Assembly (NCBI GenBank): GCA_024291935.2
Contig: CM044308.1
Coordinates: forward strand, 118,818,501-118,882,500
From: Okapia johnstoni
Lineage: Eukaryota > Chordata > Mammalia > Artiodactyla > Giraffidae
Reading direction: 5' to 3'
Length of the DNA: 64,000 bases
The translations under genes and the position numbers were made by a program. Positions 10,860 through 22,657 of the stretch are shown here, piece by piece; position 1 is the first letter of the stretch, and each line of letters opens with the position of its first letter. The notes below the pieces were generated by a model. That model was not told where the DNA came from. It made no database searches and saw only the letters and a program-made list of their open reading frames with translations.

Positions 10860-12566
10860 CTCCTAAGTTTGGTGTACATCTCTATGACCATTACTTTTAA
10901 GTCTTTATTAGTTTACTATCTCCATATCAGTAAGGTCTTTTTCTGAAGTTTTATTTCATTTGGAACATGTTTTTTATGTTATTCAAAACAGTGGTCTCTC
11001 TCAGTCTTGAAGGAGTGGCTTTGTGTAGGTGATGAACATTCTCATTCAAGCTTGCCTAGCTCTTGGGTTATCTTTTGATTATCTTGCTCTTGGTTGTGAT
11101 TGTCTAAACTGCTTGATTTATTCTGGACTTACTCTTGTAGGCTTTTTGAGGGAGTGCTAAGACCTATCAATGTTTTAATAGGAGGAATCTCATTTAGCAC
11201 CTAGTTTCAGGCTGGTTGGAAGCCAGACCCCCAGGCAGGATCTTCTAAAGTATAGAAATATATACAGTCCTGTGCATCACATTTGTAATTCCTGCTGGCC
11301 TCCAGTCCAGGAGAACTGTAGTTCCCTGGGTGACAGAAAAATTGAGGCTCTAGACGGTTGTGCAGCTCCTTTCTGGAAGGTCTTTTAGAGCTGTAGCAAG
11401 GTCAGAGGAGAAGGTAGGGCTGGCGTCTTCTTCGGAGCACCCCCGTAGTTCTGGGTGTGTGGGAAACCCGAAACCTGTCCCTCAGGCCAAAGCTCCAGGC
11501 TAAGTAAATGGGGCCTTTTCATAGGCAGACTAGGGTTGAATTTCATTTGACTTTCTATGCAGTGCCCTGGGGGTGGTGGCCTGCCAAGAACTGTCTTTTC
11601 AATTGTTATAGTCCCCTAGAGTTCAATAATGTTGGCCTCCTTGTCCAACAGGGCCAGGCAATCAAGGAGGTGGCCCTTGTGTGGATTGCGCATGCCTGCT
11701 GGCTTTAGCAAGTCAGCTGGAGAGTGTCAGTGGCAGGCTGACCCTCTGGCTTTCGAGAGACAGTGGGAAAATGTCTTGAGTCCACATGCCCATGGTTTCA
11801 GCAGTGCAGCAGGGGAGTGCCTTTCCTGTGTACCCCTGCTAGCTTTGGTCTGGGGGTTGGAGAATGCTGCCCAGCTCATGCTTGTCAGCCTCAGCCAGGG
11901 AGTGGCTAAATGTAGCCCTGGAATTTAGCTAGGGAGCGGTAGAATGTTTTTTCTGCTCATCTACTCCAACCAGTAATGAGGGAGTGCTGCAGCCCCCTGA
12001 GCTTTCCGGCTTCAGCAAGGCAGTGGTTGCCACCACTTTCCCCTGCCTGACTTAGCAAGGCTGGAGGGAGGCTGCTGCCTCTGATTTCAGCCCAGCTCTG
12101 CTGGCAGGCTAGCAGGCGAGTGCAGTAGTGGTGTCCACCAGTCCTTTCCAAGGCGAGATTCTGCTGTTCCCTGTCCTTCCAGCAGTTGCTCTTAGATGAG
12201 CAAATGAATCTCCTTCACATATAGTCTAGGCACTTTCTAAATTGCTAGGTTTTTTCTTTTCTTGCTTGGTCTTAGTTTGAGTGAGACTGCATGCAGACCC
12301 ATCGAAAGAGGAATCCCAGTTTTATGTAGTGCTTTGGGTCCCTTGGATGTCAGCCCTGTTGGTTTTCTAAGCAAGATATTTAGGGGGCTTGTCTTTCTAG
12401 TGCAGATCCTGAGGGTTGGGCTGCCCGATGTGAGGCATCAGCCCTGCTCCTCTGGGAGGGGTGTTCTAGACTGGTGTGAGTCCTCCCTATTGGTTGTTGT
12501 GGAGCCAAGGGTGGGGTTTTTGCTGAGACCTTGTCTCTGCCCTTTTTTTTTTTATATAAAAAAAAA
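10860..12566 (-). repeat. GC-richer block with degenerate tandem units, probably ancient L1 5' UTR
   Basis: This block is visibly richer in G+C than its surroundings. Between about 11698 and 12090 a motif like GGCTT-AGCAAGGCAGTGG-GAGTG recurs roughly every 40-55 nt (near 11698, 11745, 11793, 11840, 11886, 11921, 12007 and 12045), each copy diverged. From memory, ancient mammalian L1 5' UTRs carry such CAGCAAGGCAG monomers; the antisense orientation is inferred from the flanking L1 remnants. Short ORFs here (66-99 codons) share this repeat and are not credible genes. Confidence 0.45.
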
Positions 12567-12677
12567 ATTGGCCACACTGTGCAGCATGTGGAATCTTAGT
12601 TTCCCCATCAGGAATCGAACCCTTGGCCCCTGCATTGAAAGTGTGGAGTCTTAACCACTGGACCACCACAGAAGTCC
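12567..12677 (-). mobile_element. CHR-type SINE, antisense, short
   Basis: ggccacactgtgcagcatgt ggaatctta at the left and ggaccaccacagaagtcc at the right. It is a short form with a mixed poly-A/T run in front. Confidence 0.82.
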
Positions 12678-12797
12678 TTTGTTTGTCCTTTTACTTGTCT
12701 GGTTGTGGTCTTTTGTTGTGGGGAAGCAGTTCATCTAGTTTTTCGATCATTTCCCGGTGGAAATGATCTTTGTGTAGCTGTAGATTTGGTATGTGCC
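12678..12797. other. spacer, likely part of the old L1 5' region
   Basis: gtccttttacttgtctggtt and the following sequence continue the block interrupted by the CHR SINE. Confidence 0.35.
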
Positions 12798-13078
12798 TAC
12801 TGTTGCTGCTGCTGCTAAGCTGCTTCAGTCGTGTCTGACTCTGTGTGACCCCATAGACGGCAGCCCACCAGGCTCCGCCATCCCTGGGATTCTCCAGGCA
12901 AGAACACTGGAGTGGGTCGCCATTTCCTTCTCCAGAGCACGAAAGTGAAAAGTGAAAAGTGAAAGTCGCTCAGTCGTGTCTGACTCTTAGCAACCCCAGG
13001 GACTGCAGCCTACCAGACTCCTCCGTCCATGGGGTTGTCCAGGCAAGAGCACTGGAGTGGGTCGCCAGTGCCTTCTCC
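12798..13078 (-). mobile_element. BOV-A2 SINE (dimeric), antisense, with target duplication
   Basis: A full dimer: gctgctgctgctaagctgct at the left, two BovA monomers joined by a gtgaaaagtgaaaagtgaaa linker, and ccttctcc at the right. The flanks share ggtatgtgcc (12788-12797) and ggtatgtcc (13079-13087), a target-site duplication. Confidence 0.95.
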
Positions 13079-13349
13079 GGTATGTCCATGAGAGGAGATG
13101 AATTCAGGATCTTTCCACGTGATCTTCTTGGACTCTTTTCCCCTATTTTATTTCCTGTTAGTCAGTTGGAAAAGCTTTCTCCAGCAGATTATATATACTT
13201 TGAACTTTAGTCTTAGTTCATGTGTATTTTCTTGTCTCCATGTTTGATTTTTTCTTAGCTCCTTTATCCTTCTTCTCCAAGGAACCCTAATTCAATTTGA
13301 CATTCTCCATTGAACCGTTCTTTTCTTCTTCTTTAAAACAAAATATTAA
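13079..13349. other. probable 5' end of an old antisense L1, then unassigned
   Basis: gagaggagatgaattcaggatc then cacgtgatcttcttggact resembles the first bases of an old L1 5' UTR in reverse. The rest is unassigned. Confidence 0.35.
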
Positions 13350-13602
13350 TTTATTTTTGACTGTGCTGTGTCTTTGTTGCAGTGAACAGGGGCTACTCAG
13401 GTTGCAAAATTCTCATGGCGGTGGCTTCTCCTGTTACCGAGCATGGGTTCTAGCGCACATGGACTTCAGTAGTTGTCACATGTGGGCTCTGTAGTTGTGG
13501 TGCCTGGGCTTAGTTGCTCCACGGCATGGGGGATATTCCTGGACCAGGGATTGAACCCATGTCCCTCGCATTGGCAGATGGATTCTTAACCAGGGAAGCA
13601 CC
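13350..13602 (-). mobile_element. CHR-type SINE, antisense, near full length
   Basis: ttgactgtgctgtgtctttg, then tgaacaggggctactcaggt, agttgctccacggcatgggg and the head gattcttaaccagggaagca. About 250 bp. Confidence 0.88.
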
Positions 13603-13910
13603 TCCATTAAACCTTTCTGATCAACCAAGGAAAGATTATGTATCTGAGCTTTTTGGGTGTTTTAAAAGAGAGCTTAATGCCTGTTATTTACTTTGCTTCT
13701 TATTATTTCTTACTAGCTTTCTGAATAGTCTAGAACTTCCTACTCAGGAGAGATGACTTTGTTTATCTGTTTCGTCCTTTCAGATGTAGCCCTGTGAAGC
13801 TCATAATTGCTACTTAATAATTGCCTGCTATGTTTAGTTGATGGTTAAAAGTTTATTTTACCAGCTTTTTAATATTAGCTCCCACAGAATTCTTTCATTT
13901 TAGTCTTTAT
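13603..13910. other. intronic sequence, nothing recognised
   Basis: AT-rich, no repeat recognised. Confidence 0.45.
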
Positions 13911-14045
13911 TATAATAGCTACTATTTTTGATCACTTGCTATGTTCAAGTAAGGTAGACTCTCCAGTTTACAAATGTGGAACTAAAGTTTGGAATTAAGC
14001 TCATAAACCTTAAGTCCATTTGTGTCTGACTTCAAACTGCTTATG
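13911..14045 (+). repeat. MIR SINE, sense, internally deleted
   Basis: ataatagctactatttttga tcacttgctatgttcaa followed by tttacaaatgtggaactaaa and gtccatttgtgtctgac follow MIR order with the middle shortened. Confidence 0.6.
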
Positions 14046-14635
14046 TTCAGATCAGTTTTTGTGACTATAAAATAGGTTGTTTGGACTTTGGACATTTGAA
14101 ATTAAGGCTTAACATATTATGCTAGTTAAATTCCTTAAGTGATTATATATTTATTTTTACATATTTGTGTACATAAATATAGATGATTTCTAAGCAGTTT
14201 AAGATTTTGGTATTATAGTTTTCTTCTTCTATTTTCATTAATTGCCAGAATCAATTTTCAGTTACCTGAGCATATTTGTTCAAATCAAATGTATTCTTTC
14301 CTGGTATATAGAGTTTTCATATTTATAAACTATGAGATAATGCCACGTCTATGGTTTGAAACTATTTCTGACTTTATTGTTTCTCATTTTATGTTTGATG
14401 TCTGTAGATTTCTTTACCACATAATAAGAATTGTGCCATGTAAAGTGTGCTTAAACATGGGGAGGTTGAATGAGACGTGGCTGTGTGGACATAGAAATTG
14501 AGTATAATATAAAACATATACTCCATAGAATTGGTGTCAGGAAAGTATGTCAACTTCTCAAATGTGGTCAGAATTCTGTATTACAGAATGCAATCAAGAC
14601 TTACAATAAGCCCAGATTCAAAGGGCATTTGGCCA
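14046..14635. other. intronic sequence, nothing recognised
   Basis: AT-rich, no repeat recognised and no credible ORF (two overlapping ones of 70-75 codons lack any domain). Confidence 0.45.
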
Positions 14636-16930
14636 GTGTTTGGTTTCCAGACTTAAGATCTTTAATCCATTTGACATTATTTTTGTATATGGTATGAGGA
14701 AATGTTCTGATTGCATTCTTTTACATGTTGTTGTCCAGTTTTCCAGCACCACTTAATTGAAGAGATTGTCTTTTTTCCATTGTATATTCTTGCTTCCTTT
14801 GTTGTAGATTAATTAACCATGAATGCATGGGTTTATTTCTGGGCTCTCTGTTCTCTTTCTTTGATCTATGTGTCTCTTTTTTGTGCCAGTGCCATGCTGT
14901 TTTGATTACTGTAGCTTTGTAATATAATCTGAAGTCAGGGAGTGATATCTCCCACTTTGGTCTTTTTTCTCAAGATTGTTTTGTCAATTCAGGATCTTTT
15001 GTGGTCAAATATAAACTGTAGAATTATTTGTTCCAGTCCTGTGAAGAATGTCGTGGGTATTTTGATATGGATTACGTTAAATCTGTAGATTGTGCTGGGT
15101 AGTATGGACATTTTAACAATATTAATTCTTCCAGTCCATGAACATAGGGTATCTTTCCATGGCTTTATGTCATCTTCAGTTTCTTTGATTAGTGTTTTAT
15201 AGTTTACAGAGTATAAGTCTTTTCACTTTTTTGGTTAAGCTTATTCCTAGGTATAAAGTTCTTTTTGATGTGATTTTAAATGAGATTGTTTTCTTGCTTT
15301 CTCTTTTTGATAGTTTAATATTAGTTTATGGAAAAGTAATAACTTTTTAAATGTATTAATCTTATATCCTGCAACTTTACTGAAGTCATTTTTTAGTTCT
15401 AATAGTTGTTTTTTTTTTTTTTTTTTTTTTTTGTGGCGACTTTAGGATTTTCTGTTGTAATACCATGCCATTTCAGATCGTGACAGTTTTACTCCTTCCC
15501 TTCCAGTTTGGATGCCTTTTATATCTTTCTTTGTCTGATTGCTGTAGCTGGGACTTCCAATGCTGTAAACAGAAGTGGCAAGAGTGGACATCCTTGCCTT
15601 GTTCCTGATGTTAGAGGGGAAGCTTTCAGGTTTTCACCATTGAGCATGATGTTAGCTGTGGGTTTGTTGTAAGTGGCCTTTATTATGTTCAGATGTATTG
15701 CCTCTGTAACCAGTTTGATGCGAGTTTTTATCATGAATGAATTTTGAATTTTGTCAAATGCTGCATCCCATAGATATTAGAAAGCTGTGTTTCCATTTTT
15801 ATTTCTCTTGAGCTATTTTCTGGTTTCCTCCTCGATTTGTTTATTGACCCATTTTGATTTTTTAGTAGCGCATTGTTTTCATTTTCCCCATTTTTCTTCC
15901 AATAATTTGCTTTCTAGTTTTATACTATCGTGGTTGGAAAAACTGCTCGATACAATTCCTATTCTTTTAAATTTGTTGAGAGTTATTTTTGGCTTAACAT
16001 GTGATCTATCCTGGAGAACATTCCATATGTACTTGATAAGAACGTGTATTCTGATCTTTTGGGATGGAATGTCCTGTAGATACCTATTAAGATTAATTGG
16101 TCTAATGTGTCATTTAAGATGTCTGTTTCCTTCTTGATTTTCTGTTTGGATGATTTGTCCATTGATGTAAGTGAGGTGTTAAAGTCTGCTACTATTAATA
16201 TATTATTGTCAATCTCTCCTTTTATGTATGTTTATATTTGCTTTAAATATTTAGATGCTCATGTGTCAAGTGCAGATATTTTAAAGTGTTATATCCTCTT
16301 CTTATATTAATCCTTTTATCATTAAATAATGCCCTTCTTTGTTACTTTTTATGGACTTTGTTTTAAAGTCTGTTTTGTCTGATGTGACTATTGCTACTAC
16401 TGCCCTTGTCGTTTCCATTTGCATGAAGTTTCTTTTTACTTCTCCTCACTTTAAATTTGTGTGTGTCTTTAGTTCTTTTAACCAGAATATAGATGGGTCT
16501 TGTTTTTTAATCCAGTCATCCACGCCCCCGCCCCTGCTGTGTCTTTTGATTGAAGCATTTATTCCATTGACTTTTAAAGTGTTTGTGCTTATTGCCATTT
16601 TGTTCCTTTTATTCTGGCTATTTTTATAGTTCTTCTCTGTACGTCTTTTCTTCTTTTAGCTTCTTCCATTGTGATTCGATTTTTTTTTTTAGTGGTATGC
16701 TTGTGTTACTTTCTCTCTAGTTTTTGTGTATTTATTTTAGGCTTTTGATTTGTTACTACCATTGGGTTCATAAGTTTTGATTTTTAACTCTATCTCCTTG
16801 CTTTAAATTGGTAATGATTTAAGTTCTAACACCTTCTAAAAGGTCTACATTTTAACTCCCCTTCCTCACATTTTGTGTTTTTGGTACCATATTTTACATC
16901 TTCATGTTAATCCTTTTATTCTAATGCACT
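14636..16930 (-). mobile_element. old L1, antisense, 2.3 kb of ORF2 (RT to endonuclease)
   Basis: Read on the minus strand from 16930 down to 14636 this covers endonuclease, RT and post-RT. The minus strand at 15519-15734 reads [17 protein letters not shown], the L1 RT motif around the conserved Gln-Gly. It has many stops. A 25-nt poly-T run at 15408 sits inside, which may mark a small unrecognised insertion or a slipped tract. Confidence 0.82.
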
Positions 16931-17000
16931 GTTGCTGTTGTTCAGTTGCTAAGTTGTGTCTGACTCAGCGACCCCATGGACTATTAGCATGCCAGGCTAA
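16931..17000 (-). mobile_element. BovA/BOV-A2 tail fragment, antisense
   Basis: tgctgttgttcagttgctaa then gtgtctgactcagcgacccc atgg, ending catgccaggc. About 70 bp. Confidence 0.78.
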
Positions 17001-17605
17001 TACTTATTAGAATGCATATTCCAACTTGTTTCTGCAAAAAACATAAAACTCGCAGAATGGTGAAATGAATATGACAGTGAACTCATGTATACCCTTCCCT
17101 TAGACTAAGTACTGATATTTTGGTCACATTTTAGATGAAAAAGAGGGAAAAGCTCACCTCTCTTCTTACCACTCTAATCAACCATTATTCATGTCTTGCA
17201 CACAGTTTATTTCCTTTGCTGCTGAAAAACTTGCTTATTTGCTTCAATTTCTTAATGTAGGTGTAATTTACAGCAGAGAAGTGCACAGATTTACCTGTTA
17301 CAGCTTGAGTTTTGACAAATGCATGCACTTATGTAACCCATACTCTATAAAGATATTTCTGTTACCCCGGAAGGTCCTTACATGTCCTTTCCCAGTCATC
17401 CTCACCCCCTCGGAAGCATCTCTTGTCCCACTTTCACTTTAGAGAAGTAGTTTTCCCTGTTCTTGACAATGTTACATGTATCAGTACATCTTTCCTTTTT
17501 GTTACTTAGTTGTGTTCCATTTTATGACAATATTATTCATTTTCTATTGAGATGAATTCATATACTTTGAGCTATTATGAATAAAGCTGTTGTGAACTTT
17601 GTCAT
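17001..17605 (-). mobile_element. old L1M 3' UTR, antisense
   Basis: gagttttgacaaatgcatgc, gtaacccatactctataaag and gctattatgaataaagctgt are L1M 3' UTR and ORF2-end phrases in reverse. Weak at its left edge. Confidence 0.6.
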
Positions 17606-18037
17606 AGAAGTCTTCTTGTGTCATCGAGTTTGAGGCACCATTGAGTGTGTTGAAATAGGTAAATCAATTGAATGTGTATAACATGAGGCCCTGTTCGGTG
17701 CTTTAAAGAAAAACAAGTCAGAATGAGGAGTGGAAGCATGATAGAGGATGATCTTTTTGATTGGAAAGTATTTTAGCAATGACCTAAAAAAAGTGTGTAA
17801 GACAACTATGGAGGTGACTGGAGTATAACTTGATAGTTCTAAGGAGATAGCTGAAAATGGAGTGTTCCTGAGGCAGAAGTGTCCTTGGCACATTCCAGTG
17901 TGGGTGAGCAGGGCAGAGAGTTAGGTCAGAGAGATGCTGACACCATGGTAGAGGAGCACCGTAGGAGTTAAGGATGTAAACAGTATTTTTTTCTTACCAG
18001 GAAAGTAGATGAATGGATTCACAATATGACAGTTACC
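17606..18037. other. unassigned, possibly ancient LINE-derived
   Basis: The part around 17860-17935 (ttcctgaggcagaagtgtcc, gttaggtcagagagatgctg) resembles a common ancient mammalian repeat of uncertain class. No gene. Confidence 0.35.
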
Positions 18038-18215
18038 AGCAACAATAACAACTGCATAAAGTTTATTGAGTTCTTTCTTGTCACAGCCTTGTTTAGGCCT
18101 TTCCATTTATTATCTTTTTTAATCCTCACAACAGTCCTCTGTGAGGTATGGGTACTCATCTCCACTTTGCAGATGAGAGAATTAAAACACTAAGCGATTA
18201 GATACATTAGCCTTT
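18038..18215 (+). repeat. MIR SINE, sense
   Basis: tttattgagttctttcttgt, then ttaatcctcacaacagtcct, gtgaggtatgggtactcatc and tttgcagatgagagaattaa give the MIR core in order. Confidence 0.85.
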
Positions 18216-18271
18216 ATCAGTAATTTTATTTATTTTCCAGTGGAGTTCTTCTCGATCATAACTCTCTGGCA

Positions 18272-18450
18272 GTGATTTTTTTTCAGTGAGCCAGAGAAAC
18301 AGAGGAACAAATTCTGGGCTGTCTTTCTGATTTGCATGTATTAGTACCACAGCAACTTGGGAAAATGATTTAGCCTCTCAAAATCTCATTTTACTCCTTT
18401 GTCACATGTATGAATTGTGTTTGGTGTTTGTTAAAAGGTCTGGTAAGTCA
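18272..18450 (-). repeat. MIR-like SINE, antisense, partial
   Basis: cagcaacttgggaaaatgat then agcctctcaaaatctcattt tactcctttg resembles the reversed MIR centre (tgtgacc...tcagtttcctcatctg). Diverged. Confidence 0.45.
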
Positions 18451-20344
18451 GATCTGTGAAAGAACATAAGGGGCCTGATCAATCCTTGAGGAGAAATAAT
18501 GTGACGCTACTATGTATTAAGGGATACTTCATATATTAAACAGTTTAACTTATGGAGGAAGATAATAAAGCTAGGAAGAACTAAAAAATGTTGCCTTTAA
18601 CATTTTAAAGTTTTTGTGTAACTGTGGAGTCTAAAATGTGTACGCATGTTTTCGATATTTGAGGCAAATGCAGAGATGTACTTGGTGATCATGTTTTGAT
18701 AAAACATATTTAAGGCAATAAGATTCCTGTCCTGGTTTTCTTGTGGTTGGTTTATGGTACCTGCAACCTGTGTATCTGTTTCCCCATTTCTCCCTCTTCA
18801 TCGCATCTTCCATTTTATCTTTGTTTTCTTTGTACTAAAATATTCCTTACTTTTTTCTCTTTAAGGTGAGAAGTAAGCATGAGGAGTAATCTAGTTCATA
18901 ATGGAGATTGTTTTATAGCACAAAATAGAACATTGTCTAATAAAATAGAACTTTTTAGTGGGAAGATATTTACCCAGAATCTGAAATTACACACAATAAG
19001 ATATATTGACTACAAACTGAATAGGATCATACTTTCTATCTAAAATTTATATCTGAAAAATATGACTACAGCTTGAAGCTCACATTGAGAGAATCTACAA
19101 GGAAAATGGGTTTGAACAACCCCATTGACTTAAATATTTTCTGAAAGAGTTATTTTGATAAAATAACAAATGGAATGGAAGACTTGGAAACAGTGTAACT
19201 GACAAAATGAATTGAATTGTTCAGTGGAATCTTTCTGCAGCAGGCAGTCTCAGTTAAAATTCCTTAGTGCCTACTTAACATAGTTTTATGTAAAAATCTC
19301 CCTTTTCCAGGTATCATCCTCAACATCACAGAGTAGAGTTAGAATCTTAATATCAGTTGGATGTTTATTTGCCTTTCTGAATATGTTTTTGGATCCATGC
19401 AAAACTGGTTTCTGTTTGGTATCTTGAAATTCTTAAGGCTGATTAATAAACTTACACTCTTCAGTTTAAGTGAGTTCACAATGGTGTGTGTGGTAGGGGT
19501 TATCATTTAACATTTTCTGACATGAAAACTGTTGAATTTTGTTGAGGGGGAAGGAGTTTGGTGACTTGGTGGGCAGGCCCATTTTCATTACTTTAATTGT
19601 GCGATTTATTAGGATTTTAAGCTTTTTTATAAATGTTTTAGTGTTATAGGACAGAATTAAAAGGATTTAGAATAAAAGGAGTTTAACAAAAGGACTTTGC
19701 AACAGGATTGCAATAGTTTTTATATTTGATGGATTTAGCTAACCGCTTTTCATTTCAATCATCGTGCTACATTCTGTTAAATGCTGTAGAACAGGTGTGT
19801 GTAACGTCATTCTCTATTGTACATGCAAATAAACACAATTTTATATATAAAAAGTTAATCCTCTACAATTTGGAGGATTACATTATGGGAGGGTGATGAC
19901 TCCATTAGGCATCATGGAGAGTACATGCTATTTATATTGCAAGAAAAATCAGGTTAATAGCTACAGTGTTCATGAGATTGTAGAATTTTTATACCAACAC
20001 TTAAAAAAATTGTGCTTATTCAAACTGTCCACAACAACATTATTTAAGACAGAGTTAAGGTTATGTTATATAGTTTTCTAGCTTTGAAAAAAATTCAGTG
20101 GATAGTGTGCTTCAAAGAAATTTGAAGGATTTGTTATGATTTGTGTGCTTTTTGTAGACTAGTCTTTCCTATTTCCAGACAGTTTTGCTGGTACAGTGGG
20201 TGCTTTTGGCTTTATATTGTTCTTCAATGAGGGCCTTATTTTGTAGTGTAAATTTTTTGCTTGGTTACCTTTTCTGAATATCCATGAAGAGTATAAATCT
20301 TTAGTGTCAGGTGACTGACCTAGAGAGTAAATACGGTAGGGCTG
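18451..20344. other. repeat-poor intronic sequence
   Basis: Nearly 1.9 kb of AT-rich sequence in which I recognise no repeat, no exon and no credible ORF. It may include conserved non-coding sequence, which cannot be judged from one genome. Confidence 0.45.
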
Positions 20345-20356
20345 TTGTAACCCAGT

Positions 20357-20480
20357 GTATTTTAGTCGCTCAGTCGTGTCCGACTCTTTGTGACCCCGTG
20401 GACCGTAGCCTGCCAGGCTCCTCTGTCCATGGAATTCTCCAGGCAAGAATACTGGAGTGAGTGGCCATTCCCTTCTCCAT
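20357..20480 (-). mobile_element. Bov-tA SINE, antisense, truncated, with target duplication
   Basis: agtcgctcagtcgtgtccga at the left, ending cattcccttctcca. The flanks ttgtaacccagt (20345) and ttgtgacccagt (20481) form a 12-bp duplication. The tRNA-like head is missing. Confidence 0.93.
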
Positions 20481-20492
20481 TTGTGACCCAGT

Positions 20493-21179
20493 AGTTCAGT
20501 GGAAACCAATGAAGTTCTTCAATTCAGGTTTGAAAAACACAAAAACAATCAAACCTTTCTTGCCAGTATTATTTGCACTTTAAAGACATGATGTGCCACT
20601 CATCAAAATAGCAAATCGGTGTGTGTAATACCAGGTACAAACCATAAAGACTGTGTCAAAACACCAGGAGGCAGAGGCAAAACAGGTATTGTTAAAGGTG
20701 AAGGTGAACTATGTAAGAGTGAAGAATTGACCTTGTGTAGCTGAACTCCAGTTATAATTAATTTGAACCATAAATATCATGGGCTTTGGACTAGTTAATT
20801 TTTAACTTGTGCTTCATTTGAAAGTCATATTGTTAATTGTGAAATCTGATTTATTTGTTTAGCAGGGGGAAAAGCACACAATCCATAGTAAATTAATATT
20901 TAGTGAAAATGTAGACACTAATTGTTCTAAGCTTCTCAAAATTTAAATTGGTTATGGAGAACTTTGTTCATCAACACTGTGTTTATAGTTTTGATCTTTT
21001 TAAGGTGTGATAATACAGTCTGTGAATGGACCGTATAACTTGTCTTAACCTATTTTGTATAATTATTATCACAATTTAAAAGTATATTATGTCAGAGCAC
21101 AATATAAATGTGTATCCACATTTAAACCTCATTATTTTTGGAGGGATCCATTAATGTGAATTATTAACATTTACATTAC
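20493..21179. other. intronic sequence, nothing recognised
   Basis: AT-rich, no repeat or ORF of note. Confidence 0.45.
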
Positions 21180-21190
21180 ACTTGGTGTAT

Positions 21191-21416
21191 GTGTGTGTGC
21201 TAAGTCACTTTAGTCGTGTTCAACTCTTTGTGACCCTGTGGACTGTAGCCTGCCAGTCTCCTCTATCCATGGGATTCTCCAGGCAAGAATACTGGAGTGG
21301 GTTGCCATGCCCTTCTCCAGGGGATCTTTCCGACCCAGGAATCGAACCTGCATCTCTTGTGTCTCTTGCATCGGCAGGGGTGTTCTTTACCACTAGCACC
21401 GCCTGGGAAGCCCCAC
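21191..21416 (-). mobile_element. Bov-tA SINE, antisense, full length, with target duplication
   Basis: It starts with a short TG run and gctaagtcactttagtcgtg and ends cgcctgggaagcccc. The 11-bp target duplication acttggtgtat stands at 21180 and 21417. Head, body and tail are all present. Confidence 0.95.
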
Positions 21417-21427
21417 ACTTGGTGTAT

Positions 21428-21718
21428 ACCATCTAGCAAAGAAATGGAACACTGTTAAGAGTGCTTACGCCCCCTGTTTACCCCTCCCCGAAATTCTCTC
21501 CATCCTAAACCCCAAAGAAGACTACCCTATCCTGAAATTGATGTTTATGTGTTTTTGTTTTTAGCACTGAAGGTTACTAAATATCTGTCTATATATCTGC
21601 CTAATGACACACAGCCAGTAGGCACATATTTGTGCAACCACACAATTTCTTTGTACCTTTTTCAAAACTGTGATAAAAATCACAAAAGATTTAATGTCTT
21701 TAAATCTTTACAAACTTT
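21428..21718. other. unassigned, possibly antisense L1M 3' UTR
   Basis: The C-rich start (cgccccctgtttacccctcc) and the later sequence suggest the 3' UTR of the L1M seen at 21835, not demonstrated. Confidence 0.35.
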
Positions 21719-21832
21719 TTTTTTGGTGGGGGGCGTGCAGTGTGACATGCTGAGTCTTAGTTCCCTAATCAGGACCCATATCCCCTGAAGTGGCAGTGCA
21801 GAGCCCTAACTACTGGACTACCAGGGAATTCC
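21719..21832 (-). mobile_element. CHR-type SINE, antisense, short
   Basis: gtgacatgctgagtcttagt tccc at the left and ctactggactaccagggaat tcc at the right. Confidence 0.82.
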
Positions 21833-21976
21833 TGGGAAACTTGATTGTACAGCTTGTCAGTGTTAAGTACATTCAAAGAACTCCACATCCATTGAACAAT
21901 AGTGCTCCATTTCTCCCTCTATCACCAGGCCCTGGTAATCACATTTTTCTTTCTGTTTCTAGGATTTGACTACTTT

Positions 21977-22657
21977 CAGTTCAGTTCAGTTCAGCCGCTC
22001 AGTCGTGTCCGACTCTTTGCAACCCCATGGACTGCAGCACGCCAGGCCTCCCTGTCCATCACCAACTCCCGGAGTTAACGCAAACTCATGTCCATTGAGT
22101 CGGTGATGCCATCCAATCATTTCATCCTCTGTCGTCCTCTTCTCCCGCCTGCAATCTTTCCCAGCATCAGAGCCTTTTCCAGTGAGTCAGTTCTTCACAT
22201 CAGGTGGCCAAAATATTGGAGTTTCAGTTTCAGCATCAGTCCTTCCAATGAATATTCAGGACTGATTTCCTTTAGGATGGACTGGTTGGATCTCCTTGTA
22301 GTCCAAAGGACTCTTAAGAGTCTTCTCCAGCACCACAGTTCAAAAGCATCAATTCTTCGGCACTCAGCTTTATTTATAGTTCGACTCTCATATCCATCCA
22401 TGACTACTGGAAAAACCATGGCTTTGACTAGATGCATCTTTGTCAGCAAAGTAATGTCTATGCTTTTTAATATGCTGTCTAGGTTGGTCATAACTTTTCT
22501 TCCAAGGAGCAAGCGTCTTTTAATTTCATGGCTGCAGTCACCATCTACATTGATTTTGGAGCCCCCCAAAATAAAGTCTGTCACTGTTTCCACTGTTTCC
22601 TCATCCATTTGCCATGAAGTGATGGGACCAGATGCCATGATCTTAGTTTTCTGAATG
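21977..22657 (-). mobile_element. BovB LINE 3' portion, antisense, with target duplication
   Basis: The left end is cagttcagttcagttcagcc. The minus strand at 22195-22638 is open for 147 codons and reads the BovB ORF2 C-terminal region ([25 protein letters not shown]). The 11-bp duplication ttgactacttt lies at 21966 and 22658. It is 5'-truncated at about 680 bp. Confidence 0.93.

Noticed and set aside
11508..11928. ORFs in the GC-richer island as a possible small gene
   Set aside because: They overlap degenerate tandem units and have no consistent frame across them.
15787..16629. Three consecutive Phe/Leu-rich plus ORFs resembling transporters
   Set aside because: They lie opposite old L1 ORF2 and show no conserved motif.
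21182..21436. 84-codon ORF LWTVACQSPLSMGFSRQEYW
   Set aside because: Antisense Bov-tA translation bounded by the SINE itself, which has a clean target duplication.
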